Of a stretch of DNA of 64,000 nt, positions 50,864-58,361 are shown in pieces; the stretch's first letter is position 1; the number at the start of each line of letters is the position of its first letter. A model generated the notes under the pieces. It did not search any database. It had not been told where the DNA came from and saw only the letters and a program-made list of their open reading frames with translations. Origin of the DNA: CALNBC01 sp040768925 (GTDB lineage: Bacteria > Bacillota > Clostridia > Christensenellales > CALWSW01); the NCBI GenBank assembly GCA_040768925.1, contig JAXGLZ010000002.1, positions 620,001 through 684,000 of the forward strand, in the 5' to 3' direction. A program made the translations under genes and the position numbers.

Positions 50864-52165
50864 ATGAACGGCAACGACTATGAATATTTTGACCAACCAA
50901 ACCAGCAGGAGCCAAAGCCCCCCAAAAAAACGGGAAGGGTTCTCGGTTTCATCGCGATCATGCTTTGCCTTGCGTTTATCTTCAGCGTGGCGGGCTACGC
51001 CATAGCGGACGCCAAAAACGCCCGGGAACTGGCGGCCCAAGGCGGCCAAAGCCAGCCCGGCGAAGACGCCGGGAACGCGGATTCAAGACCTAAGGGGAAT
51101 TTTTCCTTTGAAAGCCCCTCTTTTACCAACACCGAGGGCGGCAGCTCAAGCGTTTCGGAAATCGCCTATAAGAATCTGGACGCCGTGGTCCTGGTAACGT
51201 CGATGATCCCCGTTAGCGGCTATGGTTACGATTTCGGCTACGGCGGCGGTTATGGCGGAAGCTTCCCCTTTGGGGACGGCCAGCAGCAGTACGGCGAATC
51301 CATGGGCAGCGGCTTCTTCATCAGCGCGGACGGCTACATCGTAACCAACAACCACGTGGTCGCGGGCGCGGATTCCGTTTCAGTCACGCTGAACAACGGA
51401 GAAACCCTGGACGCGGCCGTAGTTGGGGCCGACGAAAAGTCGGATATCGCCGTTTTGAAGGTCGAGGGTTCGGGGTACACTTACTCCAACATGGGCGATT
51501 CCAGCAAGCTGATGGTCGGCGAACCCTGCGTCGCCATCGGCAATCCCCTGGGTACCCTGACCGGCACCGTGACCACCGGTGTGATCAGCGCCCTCGAGCG
51601 CACGATCACTGTGGAAGGCACGGAAATGAACCTTTTGCAGCACGACGCCGCAATCAACGAGGGCAATTCCGGCGGCCCGCTTTACAACGCCAGGGGCGAG
51701 GTGGTCGGCATCAACAACGCAAAGACCGCCGCTTTGGGGATCGAGGGACTGAGCTTTGCCATCCCGGTGAACAGCGTAAAGCCGGTGATCGAGGATTTGA
51801 TCAACGTGGGCTATGTGACCGGCAGGCCGTATATCGGCATCTCGGTTCAGGAGATCACCGAAACCCAGGCCAAGCATTATAACGTTGCGGCCGGGGTCGG
51901 GATCGTCGGCGTTGCGGGCGGTTCCCCGGCGGAAAAAGCCGGGCTGAAATACGGCGACATCATCACCGCCGCCAACGGCGCGCAAACCTTAACCCTTGAC
52001 GCCCTGAACGCCGTCAAGGAATCCCTCAAGGTGGGGGACGTCATGACCCTGACCGTGTGGCGGGACGGCTCGACCCTGACCCTAAGCGTCACCCTGGGCG
52101 AGGATATTCCCCAGACCGCCACCCCCACGAGCTCGAATTCAAACGGCGCGGCAAACGCCGCATAA
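50864..52165 (+). CDS. HtrA/DegP-like membrane serine protease
   Basis: A 433-residue quality-control protease on the outer face of the membrane. It has a cytosolic N-terminus rich in Pro and Gln, a transmembrane helix (about 26-47), a Ser/Gly and a Tyr/Gly linker (YGGGYGGSF), and a trypsin-like domain with catalytic His164 (TNNHVV), Asp194 (KSDIAV) and Ser269 (NEGNSGGP). One PDZ domain follows (about 315-410, YIGISVQEITETQAKHY), then a Thr/Ser tail. ATG 50864 has AAAGGAGACCTGAA before it. Monocistronic. Confidence 0.94.
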   Translation: MNGNDYEYFDQPNQQEPKPPKKTGRVLGFIAIMLCLAFIFSVAGYAIADAKNARELAAQGGQSQPGEDAGNADSRPKGNFSFESPSFTNTEGGSSSVSEIAYKNLDAVVLVTSMIPVSGYGYDFGYGGGYGGSFPFGDGQQQYGESMGSGFFISADGYIVTNNHVVAGADSVSVTLNNGETLDAAVVGADEKSDIAVLKVEGSGYTYSNMGDSSKLMVGEPCVAIGNPLGTLTGTVTTGVISALERTITVEGTEMNLLQHDAAINEGNSGGPLYNARGEVVGINNAKTAALGIEGLSFAIPVNSVKPVIEDLINVGYVTGRPYIGISVQEITETQAKHYNVAAGVGIVGVAGGSPAEKAGLKYGDIITAANGAQTLTLDALNAVKESLKVGDVMTLTVWRDGSTLTLSVTLGEDIPQTATPTSSNSNGAANAA

Positions 52166-52270
52166 CCCATCGGTATGAACGCCGAACGGCCCGACAACCC
52201 CGGCGTTTCATATACAGGCGCTCTGTTTGCGAGGCAGAGCCGCCGGGAGCATCCTTCTTCTTCTTCCTCT

Positions 52271-52305
52271 AGGCCGGCAAGCCTTTGGCTGCCGGCCCCT
52301 TTTTT
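52271..52305 (+). terminator. Terminator of the HtrA gene
   Basis: GGCCGGCA and TGCCGGCC stem with an AGCCTTTGGC loop, then CCTTTTTT. Confidence 0.85.
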
Positions 52306-52462
52306 ATTGCGCCCGACGGATCCAACCCCCCCTGCTTTTAGCCCACTCCGGCTAAAAAGGCCGCAGGCGTTGCCGCGGCCGCGCCGGGCGTTTATAATTG
52401 CAGGGTAATGCAGGCCGCAAAAACCGGTTTTTTGCCGGCGAAAAAAGAATGGGAGAAACAAC

Positions 52463-52897
52463 ATGGTGATTGCGATATTCGGCGAAAGCTGCACGGGAAA
52501 ATCCACCATTGCGGAATGCCTGAAAGGCGAACTCGGCGCAAGGGTTTTTTCCGGCAGGGATTACCTGCGCCTTGCGAAAACCGAGCAGGAAGCAAGGGCG
52601 AAATTCAAAGAAATGCTGGAAAACGGCGAAGAACCGGCAATCTACGTCCTTAGCGAAAAGCAGGACCTCGGGCTCTTGCCAAAAAACTGCCTGCGCGTTC
52701 TCGTCACAGCGGATCTTGCGCTGATCAAAGAGCGGTTTGCAAAGCGAACGGGCGGCGTTCTTCCCCCGCCCGTTGAAAAAATGCTAAAAAGCAAGCACGG
52801 CATGTTCAACGGCGAACCCCGCGATCTTTGGATCATCAGCGGCGAAGGCAGCGCCGAAACCGCCTGCGAAAAAATACTGGCCATGCTTCGCGAATAG
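52463..52897 (+). CDS. P-loop nucleotide kinase-like protein
   Basis: A 144-residue P-loop NTPase. Walker A is FGESCTGKST at about 6-15, followed by helices and a lid-like KRTGGVLPPPVEKML. It resembles cytidylate or shikimate kinase-like AAA_18 proteins, but the substrate is not evident. A ribosome site (GGGAGAAACAAC) precedes ATG 52463. The repeat copy C begins shortly after its stop. Confidence 0.75.
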   Translation: MVIAIFGESCTGKSTIAECLKGELGARVFSGRDYLRLAKTEQEARAKFKEMLENGEEPAIYVLSEKQDLGLLPKNCLRVLVTADLALIKERFAKRTGGVLPPPVEKMLKSKHGMFNGEPRDLWIISGEGSAETACEKILAMLRE

Positions 52898-52914
52898 TGT
52901 GCGAATGCGCGCTT

Positions 52915-52933
52915 CGCCGGGCGCCATTCGCCC
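52915..52933. repeat. Left 19-base direct repeat flanking copy C
   Basis: CGCCGGGCGCCATTCGCCC is the 3' half of a hairpin (GCGAATG...CATTCGC, 52901-52931) and recurs exactly at 53120-53138 on the other side of the element. Confidence 0.75.
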
Positions 52934-53119
52934 AGACCAGACTGTTGAAAAACCCTATCCTGGGTTTTCAGGGGCCGCAGCTCCTAAGCTTCGATCAAAA
53001 CTGACGACAAGGGCCGAAATCATGGATTTCGGCTCTTCATCAAGGATTGATGTCGGCTTCGCCGACGACCTTGTAAACTCTCCGGCAAAAAAGGCCCGCA
53101 TTCCTTTTTTGGCGCCCTG
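52934..53119 (-). repeat. Structured repeat, copy C (186 nt), inverted
   Basis: Read on the minus strand it begins CAGGGCGCCAAAAAAGG and ends TTTTTCAACAGTCTGGTCT, matching the ends of copies A and B. It shares the hairpins GTCGGCTTCGCCGAC, CATCAAGGATTGATG and CCGAAATCATGGATTTCGG with copy B. Its length between the flanking repeats is 186 bases, identical to copy A. Confidence 0.8.
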
Positions 53120-53138
53120 CGCCGGGCGCCATTCGCCC
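53120..53138. repeat. Right 19-base direct repeat flanking copy C
   Basis: An exact copy of 52915-52933. It probably also marks the end of the minus-strand molybdoenzyme operon, whose last stop is at 53144. Confidence 0.75.
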
Positions 53139-53143
53139 GGCCT

Positions 53144-54352
53144 TCAGTTTGCCCGAACCAGACACCTTTTTCCAAGATAAGCCGGCAAATCGGATTCCTT
53201 GCAGGGCTTTTCCGCAACGTTGATCTCAAGCTGGGGATAGATCCTTTCGGCCAAGGCGCGGATCTCCCCGCCGCAAGGGGCGCCGGTCAGCGCGCGTACG
53301 AAAAGGCCTTCCCCCCGCTTTTCGGCGCGATAATCGATGAGCCGCGGCAGGGCAAACAGCGCGTCGTCCAAAGCAAAAAGTGCATCCGGGTGTATGCGCG
53401 CGATGCCGTCCAGCCGCTTCGTTACGCCGCCGCAGGGGCAGGAATTTTTGAGGATGCGCGCCGTGTCCCCCGTTTTGTAGCGAATGAGGGGCATCGCTTC
53501 CATGCCGATGGTGGTCAGGCAAAGCTCGCCTTCCTGCCCGTCGGGCAGCACCGCGCCGTCTTTGCCGATGATCTCCGCGATGACGTGGTTTTCCCGAAGG
53601 TGCATGCCCTCGTGGGCCGGGCAGGTCACGGCGCCGCCCAACCCCATCTCCCGCGAGCCGTAATGCGGAAAAAGCCTTGAGCCGAGGATGCCCTCCGCCT
53701 CTTTGACGACGCTTTTGGGGCAGGCGTCCCCCGAGATTAAGGCGCGCTTGAGGCTTTTTGGCCCGCAGTACCGGAGCATCGAAAGCAGCGGCACGGGCAT
53801 GCCGACGAAAGCGGCCGGGCGTTCTTTTGACAATACGCGTTCAAGCTCGCCAAAGGTCTTGCCGATCCCCGTCTTAATCGGGTGGCCGCCCAGCTTTTCG
53901 ATCGCCGCGGCGATCAGCTCGCCCAGGCCGAAGGGGCCGGAAAAGGGCATGGCGATCATCACCGCATCCTTTGGGAACACCAGCTCCGAAAGCCCGGCGG
54001 CAAAAAAGCCCACGGTGTTTTCACAGTCCCGCTCCGTGTAAAAAACCCGCTTGGCTTCGCCGGTGGTGCCGCTGGTGGCGTCCGTGATGATGCGGGTGAT
54101 TTCCGACTGGGAGACGAGAAGCATGCCCGCGCCGCGGTTTGCAAGCTGTTCAGGGGTGGTGAACGGCAGGTTCTGAAGTTCTTTGAGCGAATCGAGCTTT
54201 TCCGGCAGGCCGGAATAGTATCCGCGCCGTTCCTTTTCCCGCAGAAGCAGCGCGTTCAGCTTGCGAAGCTGAAGTTCTTCCAGCTCCTGCCGGGAAAAGG
54301 CGGCGATCCCTTCCGTTTCGCAAATCCATTGTTCCAGGTTGGTTTTTTTCAT
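53144..54352 (-). CDS. Phenylacetate-CoA-ligase-like AMP-forming ligase (DVU_1553 type)
   Basis: A 402-residue adenylate-forming enzyme. The P-loop is TDATSGTTGEAKRVFYTERD near residue 91. FPHYGSREMGLGGAVTCPAH is the adenine-binding motif, and LIRYKTGDTARILKNSCPCG with the Cys pair is typical of the phenylacetate-CoA ligase branch. It probably activates an aromatic or other acid with ATP, either to CoA thioester or to adenylate only. It is the last gene of the molybdoenzyme operon, and its ATG overlaps the radical SAM gene stop (ATGA). NCBI families I recall name this neighbourhood after Desulfovibrio vulgaris DVU_1551-1559. Confidence 0.85.
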   Translation of the reverse strand: MKKTNLEQWICETEGIAAFSRQELEELQLRKLNALLLREKERRGYYSGLPEKLDSLKELQNLPFTTPEQLANRGAGMLLVSQSEITRIITDATSGTTGEAKRVFYTERDCENTVGFFAAGLSELVFPKDAVMIAMPFSGPFGLGELIAAAIEKLGGHPIKTGIGKTFGELERVLSKERPAAFVGMPVPLLSMLRYCGPKSLKRALISGDACPKSVVKEAEGILGSRLFPHYGSREMGLGGAVTCPAHEGMHLRENHVIAEIIGKDGAVLPDGQEGELCLTTIGMEAMPLIRYKTGDTARILKNSCPCGGVTKRLDGIARIHPDALFALDDALFALPRLIDYRAEKRGEGLFVRALTGAPCGGEIRALAERIYPQLEINVAEKPCKESDLPAYLGKRCLVRAN

Positions 54353-55677
54353 TTGCGGTAAAGCGATCTCCCGTCCAAAGCGGTCAGGTTATAGGCGCAA
54401 AAAGGCACCATGCCCCGCTCGCTGTCCACCTCGCAGATGTAGCAGCGGCGCAGGCGGTCTAAATCCAAGGTCCAGGCGTCCTGAAACAGCATGCCGGAAA
54501 CGGTGAGCGTCCCCAGCCGCGCTTTTTCCAGGAATTCGTCCAAAGACGAGGTCTCGGTCATCGCGTCCTTCTTTTTCAGTTTCAGCCTGCTTCCGCTCCA
54601 CTGGCGGGAGACAAAATCCCGCGCCTCTGAGGATTTGACGCAGCAGCACTGGCTCCGCCTGCGGGGCAGCGCGCGAAGGGCGCCGCCTTCCTCCTTCATA
54701 TAGCTCGCGTGGAAGGAGCAATAGGGGCTTTCCGCGCCGCCGCCGCCGAAATCCGCGGCCTTCATGCCGCCGCCGGTCTGCTCCTCGATCCCCTTCAGCA
54801 TCCGGGGGATGGTGAGCCTTCGCTTTGGCGCGGGCAGGCCGCAGCGCCCGAAGTAGCTCACCGGCTGAAAATGCACGCCCCGCACATGGGGCATCCGCTC
54901 CGCTGCAAAGCGCAGGATCTGCCCCATCTCGTCGTCGTTCACCCCCAAAACCACCGTGGGAACGAGCACCACGGGGAGCCCCGCCTGCCCGCAGGCGTCG
55001 ATGGCGGCCAGCTTCTCCTTCAGAAGAGGGCGGCCGCGCAGGGTTTGATAGGTTTCGTCCCGCAGGCCGTCAAACTGCAAAAACGCGCAGGAAGCGCCCG
55101 CTTCTTTCAGCTTTTTTGCGTAGCCCGGCTCGTGGGCGAGGCGCAGCCCGTTGGTGTTGAGCTGGAAAAAGGAAAAGCCTTTTTCCCTGCCCAGCGCGAT
55201 GATCTCGGGAAGATCGTCCCGCACCGTCGGCTCCCCGCCGGAAAGCTGGATGTTGAACGGCCCGCCTTTTGCCATCAGCATATCGTACTGCCGCGCGATC
55301 TCCTCCAAAGAAAGGTCCTTCGGCTCCCCTTCCCCGGCGGAAGCAAAGCACACCGGGCAGGAAAGGTTGCAGCGGTTCGTCAGCTCCAGCAGCACGCAGC
55401 AGCCCGGCCGCTCGTGCTTCTCGCAAAGTCCGCAGTCGTAGGGGCAGCCGTCCTGCTCCGGCAGGGCCGCGGGGGGTGTGTCCTTCTGGCTCCCCGCATC
55501 GTCCCATTTTTGGTAATCCTCTAAGCTGCCCTCCCAGATCAGGGCGGAAAAATCCCCGTGTGTTGGGCAGGTCTTTTCCAGGTAAACGCAGCCGTCCTCC
55601 CCGACGGCCCGGTTCGCCTCGATCACCCGCAGGCACACGGGGCACACGCTCTTCGTCTTTGAAAATACTTCAGACAT
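54349..55677 (-). CDS. trsS: Radical SAM protein, TrsS type
   Basis: A 442-residue radical SAM enzyme. The N-terminal zinc-ribbon part (SVCPVCLRVIE..., KTCPTHGDF, GCPYDCGLCEKHERPGCC) precedes the radical SAM cluster site Cys103-x3-Cys107-x2-Cys110 in NRCNLSCPVCF. QLSGGEPTVRDDLPEI is the SAM-binding GGEP motif. The Cys-rich C-terminal part contains RRRSQCCCVKS, which may hold a further cluster. The layout matches proteins called TrsS, whose substrate is unknown. The ATG at 55677 with GGGAGGAACGG before it is preferred over the frame to 55701, and it overlaps the previous stop by 8 bases. Confidence 0.86.
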   Translation of the reverse strand: MSEVFSKTKSVCPVCLRVIEANRAVGEDGCVYLEKTCPTHGDFSALIWEGSLEDYQKWDDAGSQKDTPPAALPEQDGCPYDCGLCEKHERPGCCVLLELTNRCNLSCPVCFASAGEGEPKDLSLEEIARQYDMLMAKGGPFNIQLSGGEPTVRDDLPEIIALGREKGFSFFQLNTNGLRLAHEPGYAKKLKEAGASCAFLQFDGLRDETYQTLRGRPLLKEKLAAIDACGQAGLPVVLVPTVVLGVNDDEMGQILRFAAERMPHVRGVHFQPVSYFGRCGLPAPKRRLTIPRMLKGIEEQTGGGMKAADFGGGGAESPYCSFHASYMKEEGGALRALPRRRSQCCCVKSSEARDFVSRQWSGSRLKLKKKDAMTETSSLDEFLEKARLGTLTVSGMLFQDAWTLDLDRLRRCYICEVDSERGMVPFCAYNLTALDGRSLYRK

Positions 55678-55948
55678 CCGTTCCTCCCAGCCATTTTTCA
55701 AAGGCGGCCTTCTCCTCTTCCCATCTATTTGCGGGGAAGCTGGCTTTGATCAGGTTCTGCGAAAGGATTCCCTTGACGTTGACGCCGTTTTTATCCGCCA
55801 AAAAGACCGGCCGCCGCAGCTTTTGGTTGACGCGCACCGCCCACCCCGAAAGGAGCGGGACAAATTCTTCGCCCGTCACCGGGAGCTTGTATTCATACGT
55901 TTGGGAATCCGCGAAGCAGTTTTCCGTCTTGGCGCACGCGAACTTCAT
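55670..55948 (-). CDS. Small unknown protein in the molybdoenzyme operon
   Basis: A 92-residue protein, start MKFACAKTENCFADSQTYEY, with Cys5 and Cys11 in a Cx5C pattern, then a beta-rich part (FVPLLSGWAVRVNQKLRRPV, FLADKNGVNVKGIL) and an acidic helix at the end. It is not the DUF3343 sulfur or selenium carrier that often follows such cysteine desulfurases. Its ATG overlaps the desulfurase stop (ATGA), so coupled translation in this pathway is likely. I do not recognise a family. Confidence 0.75.
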   Translation of the reverse strand: MKFACAKTENCFADSQTYEYKLPVTGEEFVPLLSGWAVRVNQKLRRPVFLADKNGVNVKGILSQNLIKASFPANRWEEEKAAFEKWLGGTDV

Positions 55949-57063
55949 CCGGCGATGTCCTCAACGGCGCAGACGGCCTCCTCCACCTCGTCGTCCGTCG
56001 TAAAGCGGGAAAGGGAAAGGCGCACCGTGGATTTGACGGACAGCCCTTCGAACACCTTGGGCGCGCAGTGCAGCCCCGTCCGGCAGATGATGCCGTAACT
56101 CCCCGTCAGCATGAAGCCCACGTCCTCGGCGGACACGCCGGGCACGTTGAAGCTGACCACAGGCGTGCACGCCCCTTCCGGTTCCACCACGATTGCGCCG
56201 GCTTCCGCCAGGCCCCTTTTGAGCCGCTCGGTGCGGCCGGAGCAGGCGGCAAGGTCCAGCGGGTTCCCGTCCGCCCAGTCCAAAGCGGCGAGCAGGCCGT
56301 GAAAGGAAGGCTCGTTGCCCGTTCCGGCCTCCAGGCGCAGGGGCATGGCTTGCGGCATCGTATCCGAATCGCTGTGGATGCCGGTGCCGCCGACGAGATG
56401 CGGCGCAAGCTCCATCCCCGGCCGCACCCACAGCCCGCCGGTGCCCTGGGGGCCGAGGAGGTACTTGTGCCCCGTGAAGGCGGCCATATCCACCCCCCAG
56501 CTTTCCGCGCGCAGGGGGATCCAGCCCAGGGTCTGGGAAGCGTCCAGCAAAACCGCGGCCCCGGCGGCTTTTGCCGCTTTTGCCAGGGCGCAGGCGTCGT
56601 TCACCGCGCCGGTGACGTTGGAAGCGTGGGTAAAAACGGCCAGGCGGGGGCGGTATTCCTCCATCGCCGCGCGCCAGGCATCCAATGAGACGCGGCCGGC
56701 ATGGTCCGTATCGAGGCAGACCACTTTGACGCCGCAGTCGCGCTCCAGCGCGTGCAGCGGGCGAAGAACGCTGTTGTGCTCCGCTTTGGTGGTGACCACC
56801 GCGTCCCCTTTGGAAAGGGGAAAGCCGAAGATCGCCGCGTTCAGCCCCCAGGTGGCGTTCGGCCCCAGGGCAATGCGGGAAGGGTCAAAAACCCCCAGCC
56901 GCTCCGCGAGCTTGATCCGCACGGCGGAAAACACGTCGTAATCCTCCATCCCGCCGCGGTGCATCGCGCCAGGGCGTTCGGTGAGCGCGCGGGCCGCGGC
57001 CTCCGCGACGCAGGGGGGCTTCGGCCAGCTTGTGGCCGCGTTGTTCATGTAAATCAGGCTCAT
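55945..57063 (-). CDS. Aminotransferase class V / cysteine desulfurase-like protein
   Basis: A 372-residue PLP enzyme. Motifs are YMNNAATSWPKPPCV at the start, THASNVTGAVND, LLDASQTLGWIPL (PLP-binding Asp and Gln/His) and FTGHKYLLGPQGTGGLWV with the PLP Lys200. RTGLHCAPKVFEG has Cys333 in the position of the catalytic Cys of this cysteine desulfurase subgroup. It should provide sulfur (or selenium) for the molybdenum cofactor or another maturation step. Met at 57063 overlaps the previous stop (ATGA). The longer frame is a read-through. Confidence 0.88.
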   Translation of the reverse strand: MSLIYMNNAATSWPKPPCVAEAAARALTERPGAMHRGGMEDYDVFSAVRIKLAERLGVFDPSRIALGPNATWGLNAAIFGFPLSKGDAVVTTKAEHNSVLRPLHALERDCGVKVVCLDTDHAGRVSLDAWRAAMEEYRPRLAVFTHASNVTGAVNDACALAKAAKAAGAAVLLDASQTLGWIPLRAESWGVDMAAFTGHKYLLGPQGTGGLWVRPGMELAPHLVGGTGIHSDSDTMPQAMPLRLEAGTGNEPSFHGLLAALDWADGNPLDLAACSGRTERLKRGLAEAGAIVVEPEGACTPVVSFNVPGVSAEDVGFMLTGSYGIICRTGLHCAPKVFEGLSVKSTVRLSLSRFTTDDEVEEAVCAVEDIAG

Positions 57064-57482
57064 AGGACACCCCTTTCGCCCAGCAGCTCCATGCACTTTT
57101 CAAACACGGCCTGAATCAGACCCGGGCAGCGCTGCATGCGGTTTTTCGGGTCCCCCGCCAGGATGGCGCTGCAGGCGTGGCCGCCGTATTCTTCCGTATA
57201 CCCCTTGAACCATTCGATCAGCTCCGCCGTCATCGCGCGGAATTCGGGGTGCTCCATCTCGTCCGGCTCGCCCTTGCCCGCAAAATACGAGATCAGGCAG
57301 CAGCCGCCGGAAAGGGCGCCGCAAACGTCCCCTGTGAAGCCCAGCCCTTCGCTCAAGCCGCCCAGGGCCCGGACGAGGTCCGCGTCCTCCTTGCCTTCGG
57401 CTTCCAGGGCCAGGACCATTATGATCTGCGCGCAGAAAAAGCCCTGCCTGGCAAGCTCGAGCATCCTGTCAAACATGTCCAT
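57060..57482 (-). CDS. C_GCAxxG_C_C family protein
   Basis: A 140-residue redox-type protein. The invariant pattern is Cys17 (GFFCAQIIM), Cys54-x-Ala-Leu-Ser-Gly (GDVCGALSGGCC with Cys61 and Cys62), Cys104 (HACSAIL) and Cys119 (RCPGLI). The family is thought to bind a metal or cluster and often neighbours redox enzymes. ATG 57482 has AAAGGACGTGACGGG upstream. It overlaps the desulfurase gene and lies 4 bases after the methyltransferase stop. Confidence 0.9.
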   Translation of the reverse strand: MDMFDRMLELARQGFFCAQIIMVLALEAEGKEDADLVRALGGLSEGLGFTGDVCGALSGGCCLISYFAGKGEPDEMEHPEFRAMTAELIEWFKGYTEEYGGHACSAILAGDPKNRMQRCPGLIQAVFEKCMELLGERGVL

Positions 57483-57486
57483 CCCG

Positions 57487-58008
57487 TCACGTCCTTTCGC
57501 ATACCGCAAGATAGTAGCCGCATTTTCCCCTGCGGGCGCAGTCGCAAAGCAGGTCCGCCGTGCCGTTCCAGATGCATTCGATGTAGTATTTCTTCCATTC
57601 CTCCGTCTCGTCCGAAAAGGCGAGAACGCGAAAACCAGCCTCCTGAAGGCTTTTTTGAAAGGTTTGCCCGGAACCGAAAGCAACGTCCGAAAGAAGGAGC
57701 TTCCCGCCTTTTTTCAGCAGCCGGCAAGCCTCTTGGAGCGCCGATTCCGGATCGCCGGAAACGAAAAACGCGCATTCGGACAACACGGCCCCAAAGCTGC
57801 CGTCCGGAAAGGGGCAGCGAAGGAAATCCCCGGCCATCACGCCGTTCTTCCCCGCTTTGTCGATCCCGATGGCGTCAAACCCCAAAGCGCGCAGCAGCGA
57901 AACGGCTTCGCCGCTTCCCGCGCCCATGTCCAGCACCTTGCAGGGCGAAAGCCCCGCAAGTGTGATCAGGCGCATGGTCTGCGCTTTTCCGTCCGGATGC
58001 CGCGTCAT
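57487..58008 (-). CDS. SAM-dependent methyltransferase (DVU_1556 type)
   Basis: A 173-residue class I methyltransferase. Motif I is KVLDMGAGSGEAVSLLRALG, followed by GIDKAG (acidic residue for ribose), VLSECAFF and LKKGGKLLLSDVAFG. The C-terminal Cys-containing part is LCDCARRGKCGYYLAV. Its substrate is unknown, but the neighbourhood points to modification of a cofactor or a pathway intermediate. ATG 58008 follows AAAAAGGAGAAGGC. The upstream 122 bases to the next gene hold no other frame. Confidence 0.88.
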   Translation of the reverse strand: MTRHPDGKAQTMRLITLAGLSPCKVLDMGAGSGEAVSLLRALGFDAIGIDKAGKNGVMAGDFLRCPFPDGSFGAVLSECAFFVSGDPESALQEACRLLKKGGKLLLSDVAFGSGQTFQKSLQEAGFRVLAFSDETEEWKKYYIECIWNGTADLLCDCARRGKCGYYLAVCERT

Positions 58009-58130
58009 GCCTTCTCCTTTTTGTTCCCACCCGGTTCGCAGGCAAGCACGCACCGGGGAACGCCGCCTGTTGTCGCGGGTTTTCGGCGCGCGCCGGCCAT
58101 TGGGTCAGCCCTCCGGCATTTCGGTCGGCG

Positions 58131-58352
58131 CTACTTGTCCTCCAGCGCTTTTTCCACGGAAAGGACTTTGCCAAGGGCCAGATCCTCCGGCACGTAGATG
58201 AAGCCGCATTTGGGGCATACGGGCAGCTCCACGGGAAAGGCGTTGTCCAGATAGCCGAAGGTGGCCGAGCCTTTCACCAGGGGAACCCCGCACTTTTTGC
58301 AGGCGAGCTTCCCCAAAGGGTCCACCGTGTAATAATTCTTGTTTTCAGCCAT
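58131..58352 (-). CDS. Small two-CxxC redox protein (DVU_1557 type)
   Basis: A 73-residue protein. Cys18 and Cys21 (LACKKCGVPL) and Cys46 and Cys49 (PVCPKCGFIY) form a rubredoxin-like or zinc-ribbon site, so it is a probable electron carrier or scaffold. It lies 9 bases after the iron-sulfur protein gene. ATG 58352 has GAGGGTGAATC before it. Confidence 0.85.
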   Translation of the reverse strand: MAENKNYYTVDPLGKLACKKCGVPLVKGSATFGYLDNAFPVELPVCPKCGFIYVPEDLALGKVLSVEKALEDK

Positions 58353-58361
58353 GATTCACCC

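Noticed and set aside
55541..55677. Selenocysteine (in-frame TGA) in TrsS
   Set aside because: The family is described as including selenoproteins, but this copy has Cys codons throughout and an uninterrupted frame.
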